Source of the DNA: JBIOWF01 sp044868295
GTDB lineage: Bacteria; Actinomycetota; Actinomycetes; Streptosporangiales; Streptosporangiaceae
Direction: 5' to 3'
Length of the DNA: 40,031 nucleotides
Assembly (NCBI GenBank): GCA_044868295.1
Contig: JBIOWF010000137.1
Span: 1 to 40,031 of the forward strand
Shown here: piece by piece, positions 17,655 through 25,998 of the stretch
Layout of the letters: each line of letters starts with the position of its first letter
Position numbering within the stretch: the first letter of the stretch is position 1
Notes under the pieces: model-generated
Told to the model about the DNA's origin: nothing
What the model saw: the letters and a program-made list of their open reading frames with translations, nothing else
The model's database searches: none
Position numbers and translations under genes: made by a program

Positions 17655-17668
17655 GGCGACGACCACAG

Positions 17669-19387
17669 ATGACCACAATGGATGCTTCGGTGGCGGTGCT
17701 GGGCAACGGCCCGGTGGGACAGACGGCGGCGCTGCTTCTCGCCCGTTGGGGAGTGCCCGTCGTCCTGCTCGACCAGCGCCCGCACCGCGACCCGATCGGC
17801 TCGAAGGCGATCGTCCAGCAGCGCGACGTGCTGGACATCTGGGAGGCCGTCGGCGCGGGCCGGCGGATCGCCGATGAGGGGCTCACCTGGACCACCGCCC
17901 GCACCTTCCACCGCGATCGTGAACTCTTCAGCTACGCCTTCGCCGAGGCCGGCCAGCCGGAGTTCCCACCGTTCGTCAACATCTCCCAGGCCCGCAGCGA
18001 ACAGATCCTCGACGAGCGCATCGCCGCCGAACCGCTGATCGACGTGCGCTGGGATCACCGAGTCACCGGCATCGCGGAAGACGCCGACGGGGTGTCGCTC
18101 ACCTGTGCCACCACGGCGGGAGATGCCACGGTTCGAGCCGCCTACGTCCTGGCGTGCGCCGGAGCCAAAGGCGACGACGTACGCCGCATGCTGGGCGTCC
18201 GCTTCGACGGGCATTCGTTCGACGACCGGTTCCTGATCTGCGACATCCGTACCGACCTGCCGGGCTGGGCCACCGAGCGGCGTTTCTACTTCGATCCGCC
18301 GTGGAACCCCGGCCGCCAGGTGCTCATCCACCCCTGCCCGGACTCGACCTTCCGCATCGACTGGCAGGTGCCGGCCGACTATGACGATCAGGCCGAGGTG
18401 GACAACGGCGGCCGCGACGCCAGGATCCGCGCCATCATCGGGGACCGGCCGTACGAGGTGGTGTGGAGCTCGGTGTATCGCTTCCACTCCCGCGTCGCCG
18501 ACCGGTTGCGCGTCGGCCGGGTCCTGCTCGCCGGGGATGTCGCCCACCTGGTCTCGCCCTTCGGGGCGCGCGGCCTGAACTCCGGAGTGCAGGACGCCGA
18601 GAACGCCGCCTGGAAGCTCGCCTTCGTAATCAACGGATGGTCCGGCGAGTCTCTACTCGACAGCTACCATGACGAGCGCCACGCGGCGGCCCTGGAAAAC
18701 CTCGACGTCACCACCGCCACCATGCGCTTCCTGGTGCCGGGCACGGAGGCCGAGCACCGGCGCCGGGTCGCCACGCTGGAAGCCGCGGCTGAGGACCCGG
18801 TGGCACGCGCGGCGGTCGACTCCGGCCGGCTCGCCGAACCCTTCTGGTACACGGACTCGCCGCTGACGACTCCGAACCCCGCACGACCCTTCGCCGGTCG
18901 GCCGCCTCGTGGCGAGGTGCCACCGGCCGGGCCGGGCGTGGTCGTCCCCGACGCGCCCGTGTCGATCACTCCACGCCGCGTGGCCGCCACCGACGCGCCC
19001 GTATCGATCACCGCACGCCGCGTGGCCGCCACCGACGCGCCCGTGTCGATCACCGGGGAGGGCCGGGCGACGCGGTTGCGCGCGCTCGCCCGCGACGGGT
19101 TCCTGCTGCTCGCCGCCGACGGCGTCGACCACGACGCCGTACGGCACGCCGCGTGCCAGGCCACCACGGCCCCGGTACGGCTGCTGCGCCTCAAGGACGT
19201 CGACCACACCGGCGCGCTCTGCGAGGCCCTTGCCGTACGGCCCGGCGAACTGTGGATCATCCGGCCCGACGCGCACGTCGCGGCGGTGCTCACCCGTCCC
19301 GACGCGGCCACTGTCACGAGCGCCCTGCACCGGGCCCTGGGCGGGACCGGCGGCGCCGAATCGAAGGAGAAGAAGCATGGTGCATGA
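17669..19387 (+). CDS. FAD-dependent aromatic-ring monooxygenase (group A flavoprotein hydroxylase)
   Basis: This 572-residue protein resembles PheA/MhpA-type hydroxylases, which use NAD(P)H, FAD and oxygen to add a hydroxyl to a phenolic ring. The N-terminus has the ADP-binding loop in VLGNGPVG. The second FAD-binding segment is LLAGDVAHLVSPFGARGLNSG (about 287-310), followed by DAENAAWKL. After residue 400 a Pro-rich linker holds a 14-residue sequence repeated 2.6 times. A C-terminal domain of about 100 residues, thioredoxin-like by position in the family, follows. The gene lies 14 bases after the metallo-hydrolase, and its end overlaps the next gene by 11 bases. Substrate is unknown; the MarR regulator suggests an aromatic inducer. 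Confidence 0.88.
   Translation: MTTMDASVAVLGNGPVGQTAALLLARWGVPVVLLDQRPHRDPIGSKAIVQQRDVLDIWEAVGAGRRIADEGLTWTTARTFHRDRELFSYAFAEAGQPEFPPFVNISQARSEQILDERIAAEPLIDVRWDHRVTGIAEDADGVSLTCATTAGDATVRAAYVLACAGAKGDDVRRMLGVRFDGHSFDDRFLICDIRTDLPGWATERRFYFDPPWNPGRQVLIHPCPDSTFRIDWQVPADYDDQAEVDNGGRDARIRAIIGDRPYEVVWSSVYRFHSRVADRLRVGRVLLAGDVAHLVSPFGARGLNSGVQDAENAAWKLAFVINGWSGESLLDSYHDERHAAALENLDVTTATMRFLVPGTEAEHRRRVATLEAAAEDPVARAAVDSGRLAEPFWYTDSPLTTPNPARPFAGRPPRGEVPPAGPGVVVPDAPVSITPRRVAATDAPVSITARRVAATDAPVSITGEGRATRLRALARDGFLLLAADGVDHDAVRHAACQATTAPVRLLRLKDVDHTGALCEALAVRPGELWIIRPDAHVAAVLTRPDAATVTSALHRALGGTGGAESKEKKHGA
18950..19055 (+). repeat. 42-bp in-frame tandem repeat, 2.6 copies, in the FAD monooxygenase
   Basis: Copies begin at 18950, 18992 and 19034. 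Each encodes DAPVSIT-RRVAAT (14 residues); the third stops after DAPVSIT. Copies one and two differ at only a few bases. The repeat lies in the linker between the FAD domain and the C-terminal domain, so copy number can change without breaking either domain. Confidence 0.9.
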
Positions 19388-20237
19388 CCGACCACTCGCT
19401 GACGTCCCGCCGAGGCCACCGACCTGCGCGTTCCGAGGCCTCTTCGACGACGCGGCGCTGTTCCCGCCCGGCAACGCGCCCATGGCGGAGGCCGTGCCGG
19501 CGCACCACGCCCACCGTACGTCCTGGTACGCCGACCTGGTCGGACCGTTCATCTGCCCAGAGACCCGGCTGGCCGAGCTGCCGGACGGCATCAGCATCAG
19601 CCTTGTGGTGACCGGTGGCCCGGCGGCGGTGGGTGCGGCGGTCCGGCTCGCCGTGGGCCGCCTAGGGCTGGCCGCCGTCGAGGTGGCGGGTGTACAGGAC
19701 GCCGCCACCGCCAAGGAAGCGACGGCCGAGCTCCGGGCGGCCCTCCCGCCGTCCACGCTCGGCTTCGTCGAGGTCCCGTGTGGCGACGCCCGAGCCGAGG
19801 TGCTGGATGCTCTCGTCGGCAGCGGGCTCTACGCCAAGTTCCGCACCGGGGGCGTCGTCGCGGCGGCGTTCCCCGGGGAGGCCGAGCTGGCCGCGGCGAT
19901 CAGCGGCGCGGTCGGGCGCGGGCTGTCGTTCAAGCTCACCGCCGGCCTGCACCACGCGGTTCGGCACACCGCGGCGGAAACGGGCTTCGAGCACCACGGC
20001 TTCCTCAACGTGCTGGCCGCCACCGCGGCGGCGGTCGGCGGCGTGGACTCCGTGGAGGTGGCCCGGCTGCTGGCCGAGCGCGCCCCCGCCGCCGTGGCCG
20101 ATCTCGTCCGTGGCCTCACTGAGACGCAGGTGCGCGCGGCGCGGGAGTCCTTCCTGTCGTACGGCACCTGCAGCATCACCGAGCCCCTTGACGACCTGGC
20201 CGCACTCGGCCTGCTGCCGTCCGAGAGCCTTCCGTGA
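19377..20237 (+). CDS. Uncharacterised protein, possible enzyme of the monooxygenase operon
   Basis: A 286-residue soluble protein that I cannot place in a named family. The ATG at 19377 has AAGGAG seven bases upstream and lies inside the end of the monooxygenase gene (11-base overlap), so the two are translationally coupled. The N-terminal block FRGLFDDAALFPPGNAPM followed by HHAHRTSWYADLVGPF looks like a conserved signature, rich in His, Asp and aromatic residues. The rest alternates hydrophobic strands and helices (VEVAGVQ, LGFVEVPCG, YAKFRTGG, LSFKLTAGLHHAVRH), a pattern that would fit a TIM-barrel lyase or aldolase. This is inference from the pattern only. The context suggests a step after ring hydroxylation. 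Confidence 0.7.
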   Translation: MVHDRPLADVPPRPPTCAFRGLFDDAALFPPGNAPMAEAVPAHHAHRTSWYADLVGPFICPETRLAELPDGISISLVVTGGPAAVGAAVRLAVGRLGLAAVEVAGVQDAATAKEATAELRAALPPSTLGFVEVPCGDARAEVLDALVGSGLYAKFRTGGVVAAAFPGEAELAAAISGAVGRGLSFKLTAGLHHAVRHTAAETGFEHHGFLNVLAATAAAVGGVDSVEVARLLAERAPAAVADLVRGLTETQVRAARESFLSYGTCSITEPLDDLAALGLLPSESLP

Positions 20238-20277
20238 GCCGGCCGCACTCGGACTGCTGTCCGAGAGCCTCCTGTGA
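20199..20277 (+). repeat. Tandem duplication of the 3' end of the preceding gene
   Basis: Bases 20199-20237, encoding the last residues AALGLLPSESLP and the stop, recur from 20242 to 20277 with a few substitutions and a 3-base deletion (AALGLLSESLL and stop, in another frame). The offset is 43 bases. The second copy is outside the gene. Confidence 0.8.
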
Positions 20278-20393
20278 CGTCCTCCCCGGCCTGAAGGCCC
20301 AGCGCTTCCTCCCGCTTCCTCCCGAGATTCCGGTGAGCCGACCGCCTTCTCCCCGTGAAGTCGTTTCCGTAGCGTTCGTGTGACACTTTCGAA

Positions 20394-21356
20394 ATGGTGT
20401 CCTGTCAGGCTGGTGTTTCTATGGGCGTAGTCGTCGCGAGCAGCGCTGACCAGTGGGCGCACATGATCAGCGAGAGCTTCGTTCCGCTGGCGCTGGGCGA
20501 TGTCGCGAACACATTCCAGGGATCCGTCGAGCAGAACGTCCTGCTGCCCGGGCTCACAGTGACGGACGTGCACACCCATGGCCACTCCGAGGTGCGGCGC
20601 ACGCAGCGGCTGACCAAGGCCGAACCACGCGAGGTCTACCTGTTCTCCCTGCATCTCAGCGGACAGGGAACGGTGCTCCAGGATGACCGCGAGGCGGTGC
20701 TGCAGCCCGGTTGCGGGGCGTTGTACGACACTACGCGCCCCTACCGGCTCGTCTTCCCCACCTCCACTCGGGAAATCGTGCTCCAGGTGCCCCGCCGGGT
20801 ACTGCACGACCGGGTCAGGGGCATCGACGACGTGTGCGGTCGCGCGCTGCCGGCTGAGCATCCCGCGACGCGCGTGCTGGCGGCGTTCCTCCGCGAGCTG
20901 GCCGAGACGTCATCAGAGCTGGCGGCGGAACCCCGCGCGGAGCTGGCCTGGACCTCTGTGGAGCTGCTGGCCACCGCCTTGCGGGCGACGGCACGTGTGG
21001 AGCCCGCCCCGTCCAGCGGCCGACAGGCGCTGCTGGAGGCGATGAAGGCCCACGTGCGCGAGCACCTGACCGATCCCGACCTCACTCCGATGTTGCTCGC
21101 CCAGCGGCAGGGCATCTCCCTGCGGTACGCGGCCGACCTGTTCGCCGAGCTGGGCACATCCCCGGCGGCGTTCATCCGCACCCAACGCCTGCAGGCCGCG
21201 CACCGGGCCCTGACCGATCCCCGGCAGGCGCACCGCACCACCGCCGGCATCGCGGCCCAGTACGGCTTCGCCGACCGCACCACGTTCACCCGCGCGTTCG
21301 TGCGGGAGTACGGCATCACCCCCACCGAGCTCCGCGCCGACGGCCGACACGGATAA
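20394..21356 (+). CDS. AraC-family transcriptional regulator
   Basis: A 320-residue regulator with an N-terminal AraC-binding-like (cupin) sensor (residues 20-200; SLHLSGQGTVLQ, LQPGCGALYDTTRPY) and a C-terminal AraC helix-turn-helix pair (residues about 220-318; SLRYAADLFAELG, GIAAQYGFADRTTFTRAFVREYGITPTELRA). The longest ATG start is used; ATG 20421 (MGVVVASS) is equally plausible because neither has a clear ribosome site. It is 254 bases upstream of the nitrilase-aldoxime dehydratase-transporter run on the same strand. AraC proteins of this kind usually activate neighbouring catabolic genes when a substrate binds. The three 16-bp-spaced repeats in the gap are candidate sites for it. Confidence 0.88.
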   Translation: MVSCQAGVSMGVVVASSADQWAHMISESFVPLALGDVANTFQGSVEQNVLLPGLTVTDVHTHGHSEVRRTQRLTKAEPREVYLFSLHLSGQGTVLQDDREAVLQPGCGALYDTTRPYRLVFPTSTREIVLQVPRRVLHDRVRGIDDVCGRALPAEHPATRVLAAFLRELAETSSELAAEPRAELAWTSVELLATALRATARVEPAPSSGRQALLEAMKAHVREHLTDPDLTPMLLAQRQGISLRYAADLFAELGTSPAAFIRTQRLQAAHRALTDPRQAHRTTAGIAAQYGFADRTTFTRAFVREYGITPTELRADGRHG

Positions 21357-21475
21357 CTCGTCCGGAGATACGGCATTACGCCGGCGGAGCTCCACGCCGA
21401 TAGCCGCCACGGATAACTCGAGTGCGCCTAGCGCATTACGCCGGCCATGCTCCGCACCGATGGCTGACACAAATC
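21301..21475 (+). repeat. 60-bp tandem repeat, three copies, made from the end of the AraC gene
   Basis: Copies begin at 21301, 21361 and 21421. The first encodes the last 18 residues of the regulator (EYGITPTELRADGRHG and stop). The second would encode RYGITPAELHADSRHG and stop in the same frame. The third is more diverged, keeping GCGCATTACGCCGG and CTCCGCACCGATGG, and breaks off near 21475. The first two also share GGATAACTCG at their ends. Confidence 0.9.
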
Positions 21476-21477
21476 GA

Positions 21478-21519
21478 TTTCAGGAAGTCAATATTTCCAG
21501 AAAGTTCGATTTCCAGAAA
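21478..21519 (+). promoter_or_regulatory. Three direct repeats at 16-bp spacing, candidate AraC-family operator
   Basis: TTTCAGGAAG (21478-21487), TTTCCAGAAA (21494-21503) and TTTCCAGAAA (21510-21519) are spaced by exactly six bases, giving a period of 16. Copies one and three are both preceded by CGA. The set lies about 90 bases upstream of the nitrilase start. Direct half-sites of this kind suit AraC-type activators, so control by the regulator at 20394 is the natural inference. Confidence 0.6.
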
Positions 21520-21610
21520 TGCCGCCTGCCCCTGCGCAAAACGCCGCGTTGGTCGTGCGGCCCACTCCTACCGTTGCGGCAATTGGTTTCCGCACGAGGA
21601 GGCAAGCCGG

Positions 21611-22627
21611 ATGACCACCGCTTACCGCGTCGCAGCCGTACAGGCCGAGCCGGTCTGGCTCGACATCGACGCCACCGTCGACAAGACGATCTCCCTCATC
21701 GAGGACGCCGCACGGCAGGGCGCGGCCCTGGTCGCGTTCCCGGAGACCTGGATCCCCGGATACCCGCTGTTCCTGTGGCTCGGCCCGGTCGCCGGCCAGA
21801 TGCCGTTCATCGCCCGATACCACGCCAACTCGATGACCGTGGACGGCCGCCATCTCACCGCGATCCGCCAGGCCGCCCGTCGCAATGGGATCACCGTGGC
21901 GCTCGGGTACAGCGAGAAGGACCACGGCAGCCTGTACATGTCGCAGTCCGTCATCGGGCCGGACGGGGCGGTCCTGCTGCACCGGCGCAAGCTCAAGCCC
22001 ACGCACGTGGAGCGCAGCCTTTTCGGTGAAGGCGACGGCAGCGACCTGAAGGTGATCGGCACCCCACTCGGCCGGCTCGGCGCGCTCAACTGCTGGGAAC
22101 ACCTCCAGCCTCTCACCAAATACGCCATGTACGCCCAGCACGAGCAGGTCCACATCGCCGGCTGGCCCGCCTTCGGGCTGTACAAGGGCATCGCCCATGC
22201 GCTCGGGATCGAGGCGAACATGGCCGCCACCCAGACGTACGCGCTGGAGGGCAGCTGCTTCGTGCTGGCCGCGACCCAGGTGCTCAGCGCGAGCGGAGTC
22301 GAGGTCTTCGCGAGCACCGACGAGCAGCGGAGCCTGATCACCCCCGGAAGCGGGTGTTCCAGGATCTTCGGCCCGGACGCGAGCGTGCTCAGCGCGCCGC
22401 TCGACGAGCACGCCGAGGGTCTCGTTTTCGCCGACATCGACTTGGGCTTCATCGACCTGGCGAAGAACGCCGCCGACCCCGCGGGGCACTATGCCAAGCC
22501 GGACGCCACCCGCCTGCTGCTCGACAACCGGCCGAAGAATCCCGTGGTCACGCCGGGCGAACCCGTCGCGTCCGAGGCCCACTTCCCGGATCTGGACGAC
22601 GAGGCCGTTCTGGTCACCGTCGGCTGA
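21611..22627 (+). CDS. Nitrilase (carbon-nitrogen hydrolase family)
   Basis: This 338-residue enzyme has the nitrilase catalytic triad in its usual spacing: E45 in FPETWIPGYP, K127 in RRKLKPTHVE and C161 in LNCWEH. Nitrilases hydrolyse R-CN directly to the carboxylic acid and ammonia. FPETWIPGYP and KLKPTHVER resemble arylacetonitrilase and aliphatic nitrilase types. ATG 21611 has GAGGAGG eight bases upstream. The aldoxime dehydratase that would supply its nitrile follows 31 bases downstream, so the two form an aldoxime-to-acid pathway. The acyl part of the substrate cannot be told from the sequence. Confidence 0.93.
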   Translation: MTTAYRVAAVQAEPVWLDIDATVDKTISLIEDAARQGAALVAFPETWIPGYPLFLWLGPVAGQMPFIARYHANSMTVDGRHLTAIRQAARRNGITVALGYSEKDHGSLYMSQSVIGPDGAVLLHRRKLKPTHVERSLFGEGDGSDLKVIGTPLGRLGALNCWEHLQPLTKYAMYAQHEQVHIAGWPAFGLYKGIAHALGIEANMAATQTYALEGSCFVLAATQVLSASGVEVFASTDEQRSLITPGSGCSRIFGPDASVLSAPLDEHAEGLVFADIDLGFIDLAKNAADPAGHYAKPDATRLLLDNRPKNPVVTPGEPVASEAHFPDLDDEAVLVTVG

Positions 22628-22658
22628 ACCGAGATCACCAAAGAAGGGAGGAGCAACC

Positions 22659-23675
22659 ATGCGCAGACCTGAAGACCACCAGCCCAGCTATCCCGCGTTC
22701 ACCGCCCGGTTCCCCGAAGCGGTGGACTCCATCGTCTTCGCCCAGCTCGGCGTCGAGGGTCACGATCCGCAGGCGGTGGCGACCGCGTGCGGGGAACTCG
22801 ATGCTCTGCTCGCCGCCGAACACGGGCCAAAGCATGTCGACCGGGTGCGGCCGGTGGCCGAGGCCGGGCGGCAGACCAGGATCGCGCTGGTGTACTGGGA
22901 CAGCGTCGAGACCTACCAGGCATGGTGGACCTCCGGGCCGGTGCGCGCCTGGTGGGAATCACGCCCGGTCGACGGCCCGCTCGCCTACTGGCGCGAGGTG
23001 GCGACGATCCCGACCCGGCGGTTCGAGACGCTCCACTCGGGTGAATGGAACGACAACGGCGTCTCTCACTTCACCACCATCGAGGTCACCCAGTTCCACG
23101 ACTACTGGGGAGGCATGCGAGACCGGATCCCGGACTCTCATGCGGACGAGCTTCCGCCCGAGTCCCCGGAGTTCCAGCCTCGCGACCTGGAACCCCGGCG
23201 TCGGCGGATCCGGTTCCGCAATCCCGACAACCTCTGTTTCATCCGCACCGCGCAGGACTGGTCGCACTGCGGCGACGCCGAACGCACCACCTATACCGAG
23301 GATGTCGCGCCCACGCTACGGGCCGGCGCCGACTACATCGGCGAGAACCCCGAGAGCGGTTGCACGTCCGCCCGGTACGTCCAGGAACTGGACGAGACCT
23401 GGTCCGTCGCGCAGGACAAGACCTGCGTCCTCGCCTGGTGGGTGTCGCTCGCGCATCTGGAGGAGTGGACCGTCCAGCACCCCACCCACAAGGCGATCTT
23501 CGCCGCCTTCTACAGCATGCTCCAACAGCACGAGTTCCAGCTCGACCTGCGCCTGTGGCACGAAGTCTGCGTACTGCCCGCGGGCGCGGCGGAGTTCGAG
23601 TACGTCAACTGCGATGCGGAGAACGGCATGCTCGCGGAGCTGCTCCGCGGCGACCACACTCCCGCCGGCGTCTGA
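22659..23675 (+). CDS. oxd: Aldoxime dehydratase (heme-containing, phenylacetaldoxime dehydratase-like)
   Basis: A 338-residue protein of the Oxd family, heme-b enzymes that remove water from R-CH=NOH to give a nitrile. Conserved family segments are visible: an Arg/Trp-rich N-terminal half, SGCTSARYV with the Ser of the active site, HPTHKAIF and LRLWHEV with His residues (H274/H277 and H301) that include the heme-ligand and catalytic candidates. ATG 22659 has GGGAGGAG seven bases upstream. The gene is paired with the nitrilase. In many bacteria oxd is linked with nitrile hydratase and amidase instead, so a nitrilase partner plus an ABC importer is a distinct arrangement. Confidence 0.92.
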   Translation: MRRPEDHQPSYPAFTARFPEAVDSIVFAQLGVEGHDPQAVATACGELDALLAAEHGPKHVDRVRPVAEAGRQTRIALVYWDSVETYQAWWTSGPVRAWWESRPVDGPLAYWREVATIPTRRFETLHSGEWNDNGVSHFTTIEVTQFHDYWGGMRDRIPDSHADELPPESPEFQPRDLEPRRRRIRFRNPDNLCFIRTAQDWSHCGDAERTTYTEDVAPTLRAGADYIGENPESGCTSARYVQELDETWSVAQDKTCVLAWWVSLAHLEEWTVQHPTHKAIFAAFYSMLQQHEFQLDLRLWHEVCVLPAGAAEFEYVNCDAENGMLAELLRGDHTPAGV

Positions 23676-23688
23676 GCGCTCCTCCCCC

Positions 23689-23725
23689 ATTCACCTCCTC
23701 ACCCCCAATTCACCTCCTCACCCCC
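23689..23725 (+). repeat. 18-bp direct repeat after oxd
   Basis: ATTCACCTCCTCACCCCC occurs at 23689-23706 and again at 23708-23725. The region between oxd and the binding-protein gene (133 bases) is otherwise C-rich and shows no hairpin I would call a terminator. Confidence 0.75.
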
Positions 23726-23808
23726 CACAGGCGAGGCTCACCCCCGGGCGAAACCGCATCAAGGTCATCCGCCTTGCTCGCCCTTCGCATGTCCTGGAGG
23801 CGCTGCAC

Positions 23809-25098
23809 ATGAGACCCCATTCGCTTTCGAAATTCAGCTCGGCGCGGTTCCCGCGCGTCATCACCGCCGTGGCGACCGGCACGATGCTGCTCGCCGCGAC
23901 CGCCTGCACCAGGGACGACTCGTCCGGTGCGGAACCTGCGTCCCAGACAGGGGCGAAGGCCGAGGCGGTGCAGTGCCCGGAGGGCCTCTCGCCCAAGCAG
24001 GCCACCGGCACGCCGATCGAGATCGGCAACGTCAGCTCGCTCACCGGCACCGGGACCTTCCCGGAGGCGTCCAAGGCCGCGAAGGCGGTCTTCGACCGGC
24101 TCAACGAATGCGGCGGCATCGGAGGCCGGCCGATCAACTTCCACATCGAAGACGATCAAGGTGATCCGGCGGTCGCCGCGCAGGTCGCCCGCCGGTTGGT
24201 GCAGCAGCAGAAGGTCGTGATGAACGTCGGCAGCGCGAGCCTGCTCGACTGCGCCGTGAACTCGGCCTACTACACCGAGCAGAAGATCGACTCCATCCAG
24301 GGCACCGGGGTCGACCCGGTCTGCTTCGGCTCCCCCAACATCTCCCCCGTCAACACCGGCCCCTTCACCGGCGTGACCGTGTCGCTGTACTACGCCAGCG
24401 AAGTGCTCAAGAAGCAGAAGGTCTGCAGGGTCAGGCTCTTCGACATCCCTGGCTTCACCGCGGCTTTCGACGCCGCCGCCACGCGCTGGGAGAAGATCAC
24501 CGGCAAGAAGCTCACGTACATGGGAGCGATCGGCAAGTCGACCGACGACGTGACACCGCTGATGCTGCAGGCGAAGAAGTCGGGCTGCCAGGCCGTGGTC
24601 ATCGACGGCGTGGAGCCGCGCGCGCTGGCGGTGGGCAAGGCGGTGAAAACCTACGGACTGGGCGACATCACCTGGATCGGCCTCACCTCCTACTACACCG
24701 ACAACGTCGCCAAGCAGATCGGCCCGGGCGGCGACGGCATCTACGCGAACGCCGAATTCGAGCCCTACACCAACACCGATTCCCCCGCCCTCGCGGACCT
24801 GCGCGGCCTGCTGGAGAAGAACGGGATCCCTCTCACGTCCTTCGCCGAGGGCGGCTACCTGGCCGCCGTCATCGCCCAGCACGCGCTGCTGGGAATCAAG
24901 GGCGAGGTGACCCGGGAAAGCGTCACGGCGCAGCTGGCCGCCCTCGACGACTACCGGACGCCGCTGATCGGCTCGCCGTACTCCTTCAAGACGGCGGACA
25001 AGCACGCGCCCAACCAGTCCAGCAAGTTCGTGGTGCTCAAGAACGGCAAGTGGACCGTGGCCGAGGGCGACTGGGTGACCCTGCCCGACGGCAGCTGA
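23809..25098 (+). CDS. ABC transporter substrate-binding lipoprotein (LivK-type)
   Basis: A 429-residue exported protein of the branched-chain amino-acid binding family. The N-terminus is a lipoprotein signal peptide: basic residues, a hydrophobic stretch (VATGTMLLAATAC), and Cys at the end of the lipobox, giving a membrane-anchored extracellular protein. The mature part has the type I periplasmic-binding fold (IEIGNVSSLTG, INFHIEDDQGDP, VVMNVGS, CQAVVIDGVEP). GGAGG lies eight bases before ATG 23809. It is followed by its permeases and ATPases. Many LivK proteins bind aromatic acids or amides rather than Leu/Ile/Val. With oxd and nitrilase upstream I infer uptake of an aldoxime, a nitrile or a related compound. 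Confidence 0.9.
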   Translation: MRPHSLSKFSSARFPRVITAVATGTMLLAATACTRDDSSGAEPASQTGAKAEAVQCPEGLSPKQATGTPIEIGNVSSLTGTGTFPEASKAAKAVFDRLNECGGIGGRPINFHIEDDQGDPAVAAQVARRLVQQQKVVMNVGSASLLDCAVNSAYYTEQKIDSIQGTGVDPVCFGSPNISPVNTGPFTGVTVSLYYASEVLKKQKVCRVRLFDIPGFTAAFDAAATRWEKITGKKLTYMGAIGKSTDDVTPLMLQAKKSGCQAVVIDGVEPRALAVGKAVKTYGLGDITWIGLTSYYTDNVAKQIGPGGDGIYANAEFEPYTNTDSPALADLRGLLEKNGIPLTSFAEGGYLAAVIAQHALLGIKGEVTRESVTAQLAALDDYRTPLIGSPYSFKTADKHAPNQSSKFVVLKNGKWTVAEGDWVTLPDGS

Positions 25099-25137
25099 GC
25101 GAACCGGTCGCTCCACGGCTCAGGAAGGCGGTGTGGC

Positions 25138-25998
25138 ATGTTGCAACTCGTCGCGGCCGGGCTCGCCCCGGGCTCCGCGTACGCCATCATCGGCTGCTGT
25201 GTGGTCCTGCTGTTCCGGACCACCGGCGTGCTGAACTTCGCCCAGGCCGTCTTCGGCTCGTTCGGTGCGTACACGGCGGCCGTCGCCTACGACGAGCTCG
25301 GGCTGACGGCGATCTCCGCCGCGTTTCTCGGGCTGCTGACCGGGACAGGGCTCGCGGTGCTCGTCGGAGCGGTGATGGCGTGGCTGTTCAAGGAAAGTCC
25401 CGTGGCGGTCCGGGCGACCGCGATGATCGCCGTAACGGTGGGACTGCTCACCCTGGGACTGCGACTCTTCGGTGACGTTCCCCGTTCGATGGCGCCCGTC
25501 GTCCCGGCGACGACCGTGAGCATCGGGGATGTCGTGGTGGGGCTGGACACGGTGACCGTGCTGGCCCTTGGCGTCATCCTCGCCGCCGGGGCGACGCTGG
25601 GACTCGAACGCACCCGGCTCGGTGCGGTCCTGCGCGCCGTCTCGGCCCGGCCGGCCACGGCCGAGCTGCTCGGAGTGGGCGTGCGCTCGTTGTCCGTCGG
25701 CATGTGGGCCTTCACGGGCGCGGTGTCCTCGGTGGCCCTGCTGCTGATCGCCCCCGCCCGGTCGGACGACTTCCGTACGCTCGGCATGCTCATCCTTCCC
25801 TCCTTGGCCGCGGTGCTGGCCGGGGCCTTCCGCAGCCTCACCGCGACGCTTCTCGGCGGCCTGGCGTTGGGAATCGTCGAGTCCGTCTCGGTGAGCTGGC
25901 CCGCCGTCTCCGGATACAAGGCGGTGCTGCCCTTCCTTCTCGTGATCGTCGCGTTGCTGTGGTCGCAGCGGAAACAGGTGTGGGATGACGCGCGCTAG
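25138..25998 (+). CDS. ABC transporter permease, LivH-type
   Basis: A 286-residue inner-membrane protein with about eight hydrophobic segments and the LivH-type N-terminus (LAPGSAYAIIGCCVVLLFRTTGVLNFAQ, where NFAQ matches the NFAHG motif of the family). It forms half of the membrane channel of the importer. ATG 25138 is preceded by AGGAAGG. Its end overlaps the next gene by 14 bases, so translation of the two permeases is coupled. Confidence 0.9.
   Translation: MLQLVAAGLAPGSAYAIIGCCVVLLFRTTGVLNFAQAVFGSFGAYTAAVAYDELGLTAISAAFLGLLTGTGLAVLVGAVMAWLFKESPVAVRATAMIAVTVGLLTLGLRLFGDVPRSMAPVVPATTVSIGDVVVGLDTVTVLALGVILAAGATLGLERTRLGAVLRAVSARPATAELLGVGVRSLSVGMWAFTGAVSSVALLLIAPARSDDFRTLGMLILPSLAAVLAGAFRSLTATLLGGLALGIVESVSVSWPAVSGYKAVLPFLLVIVALLWSQRKQVWDDAR

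Noticed and set aside
21301..21475. CRISPR array
   Set aside because: The 60-bp units are contiguous with no unique spacers and derive from the AraC gene.
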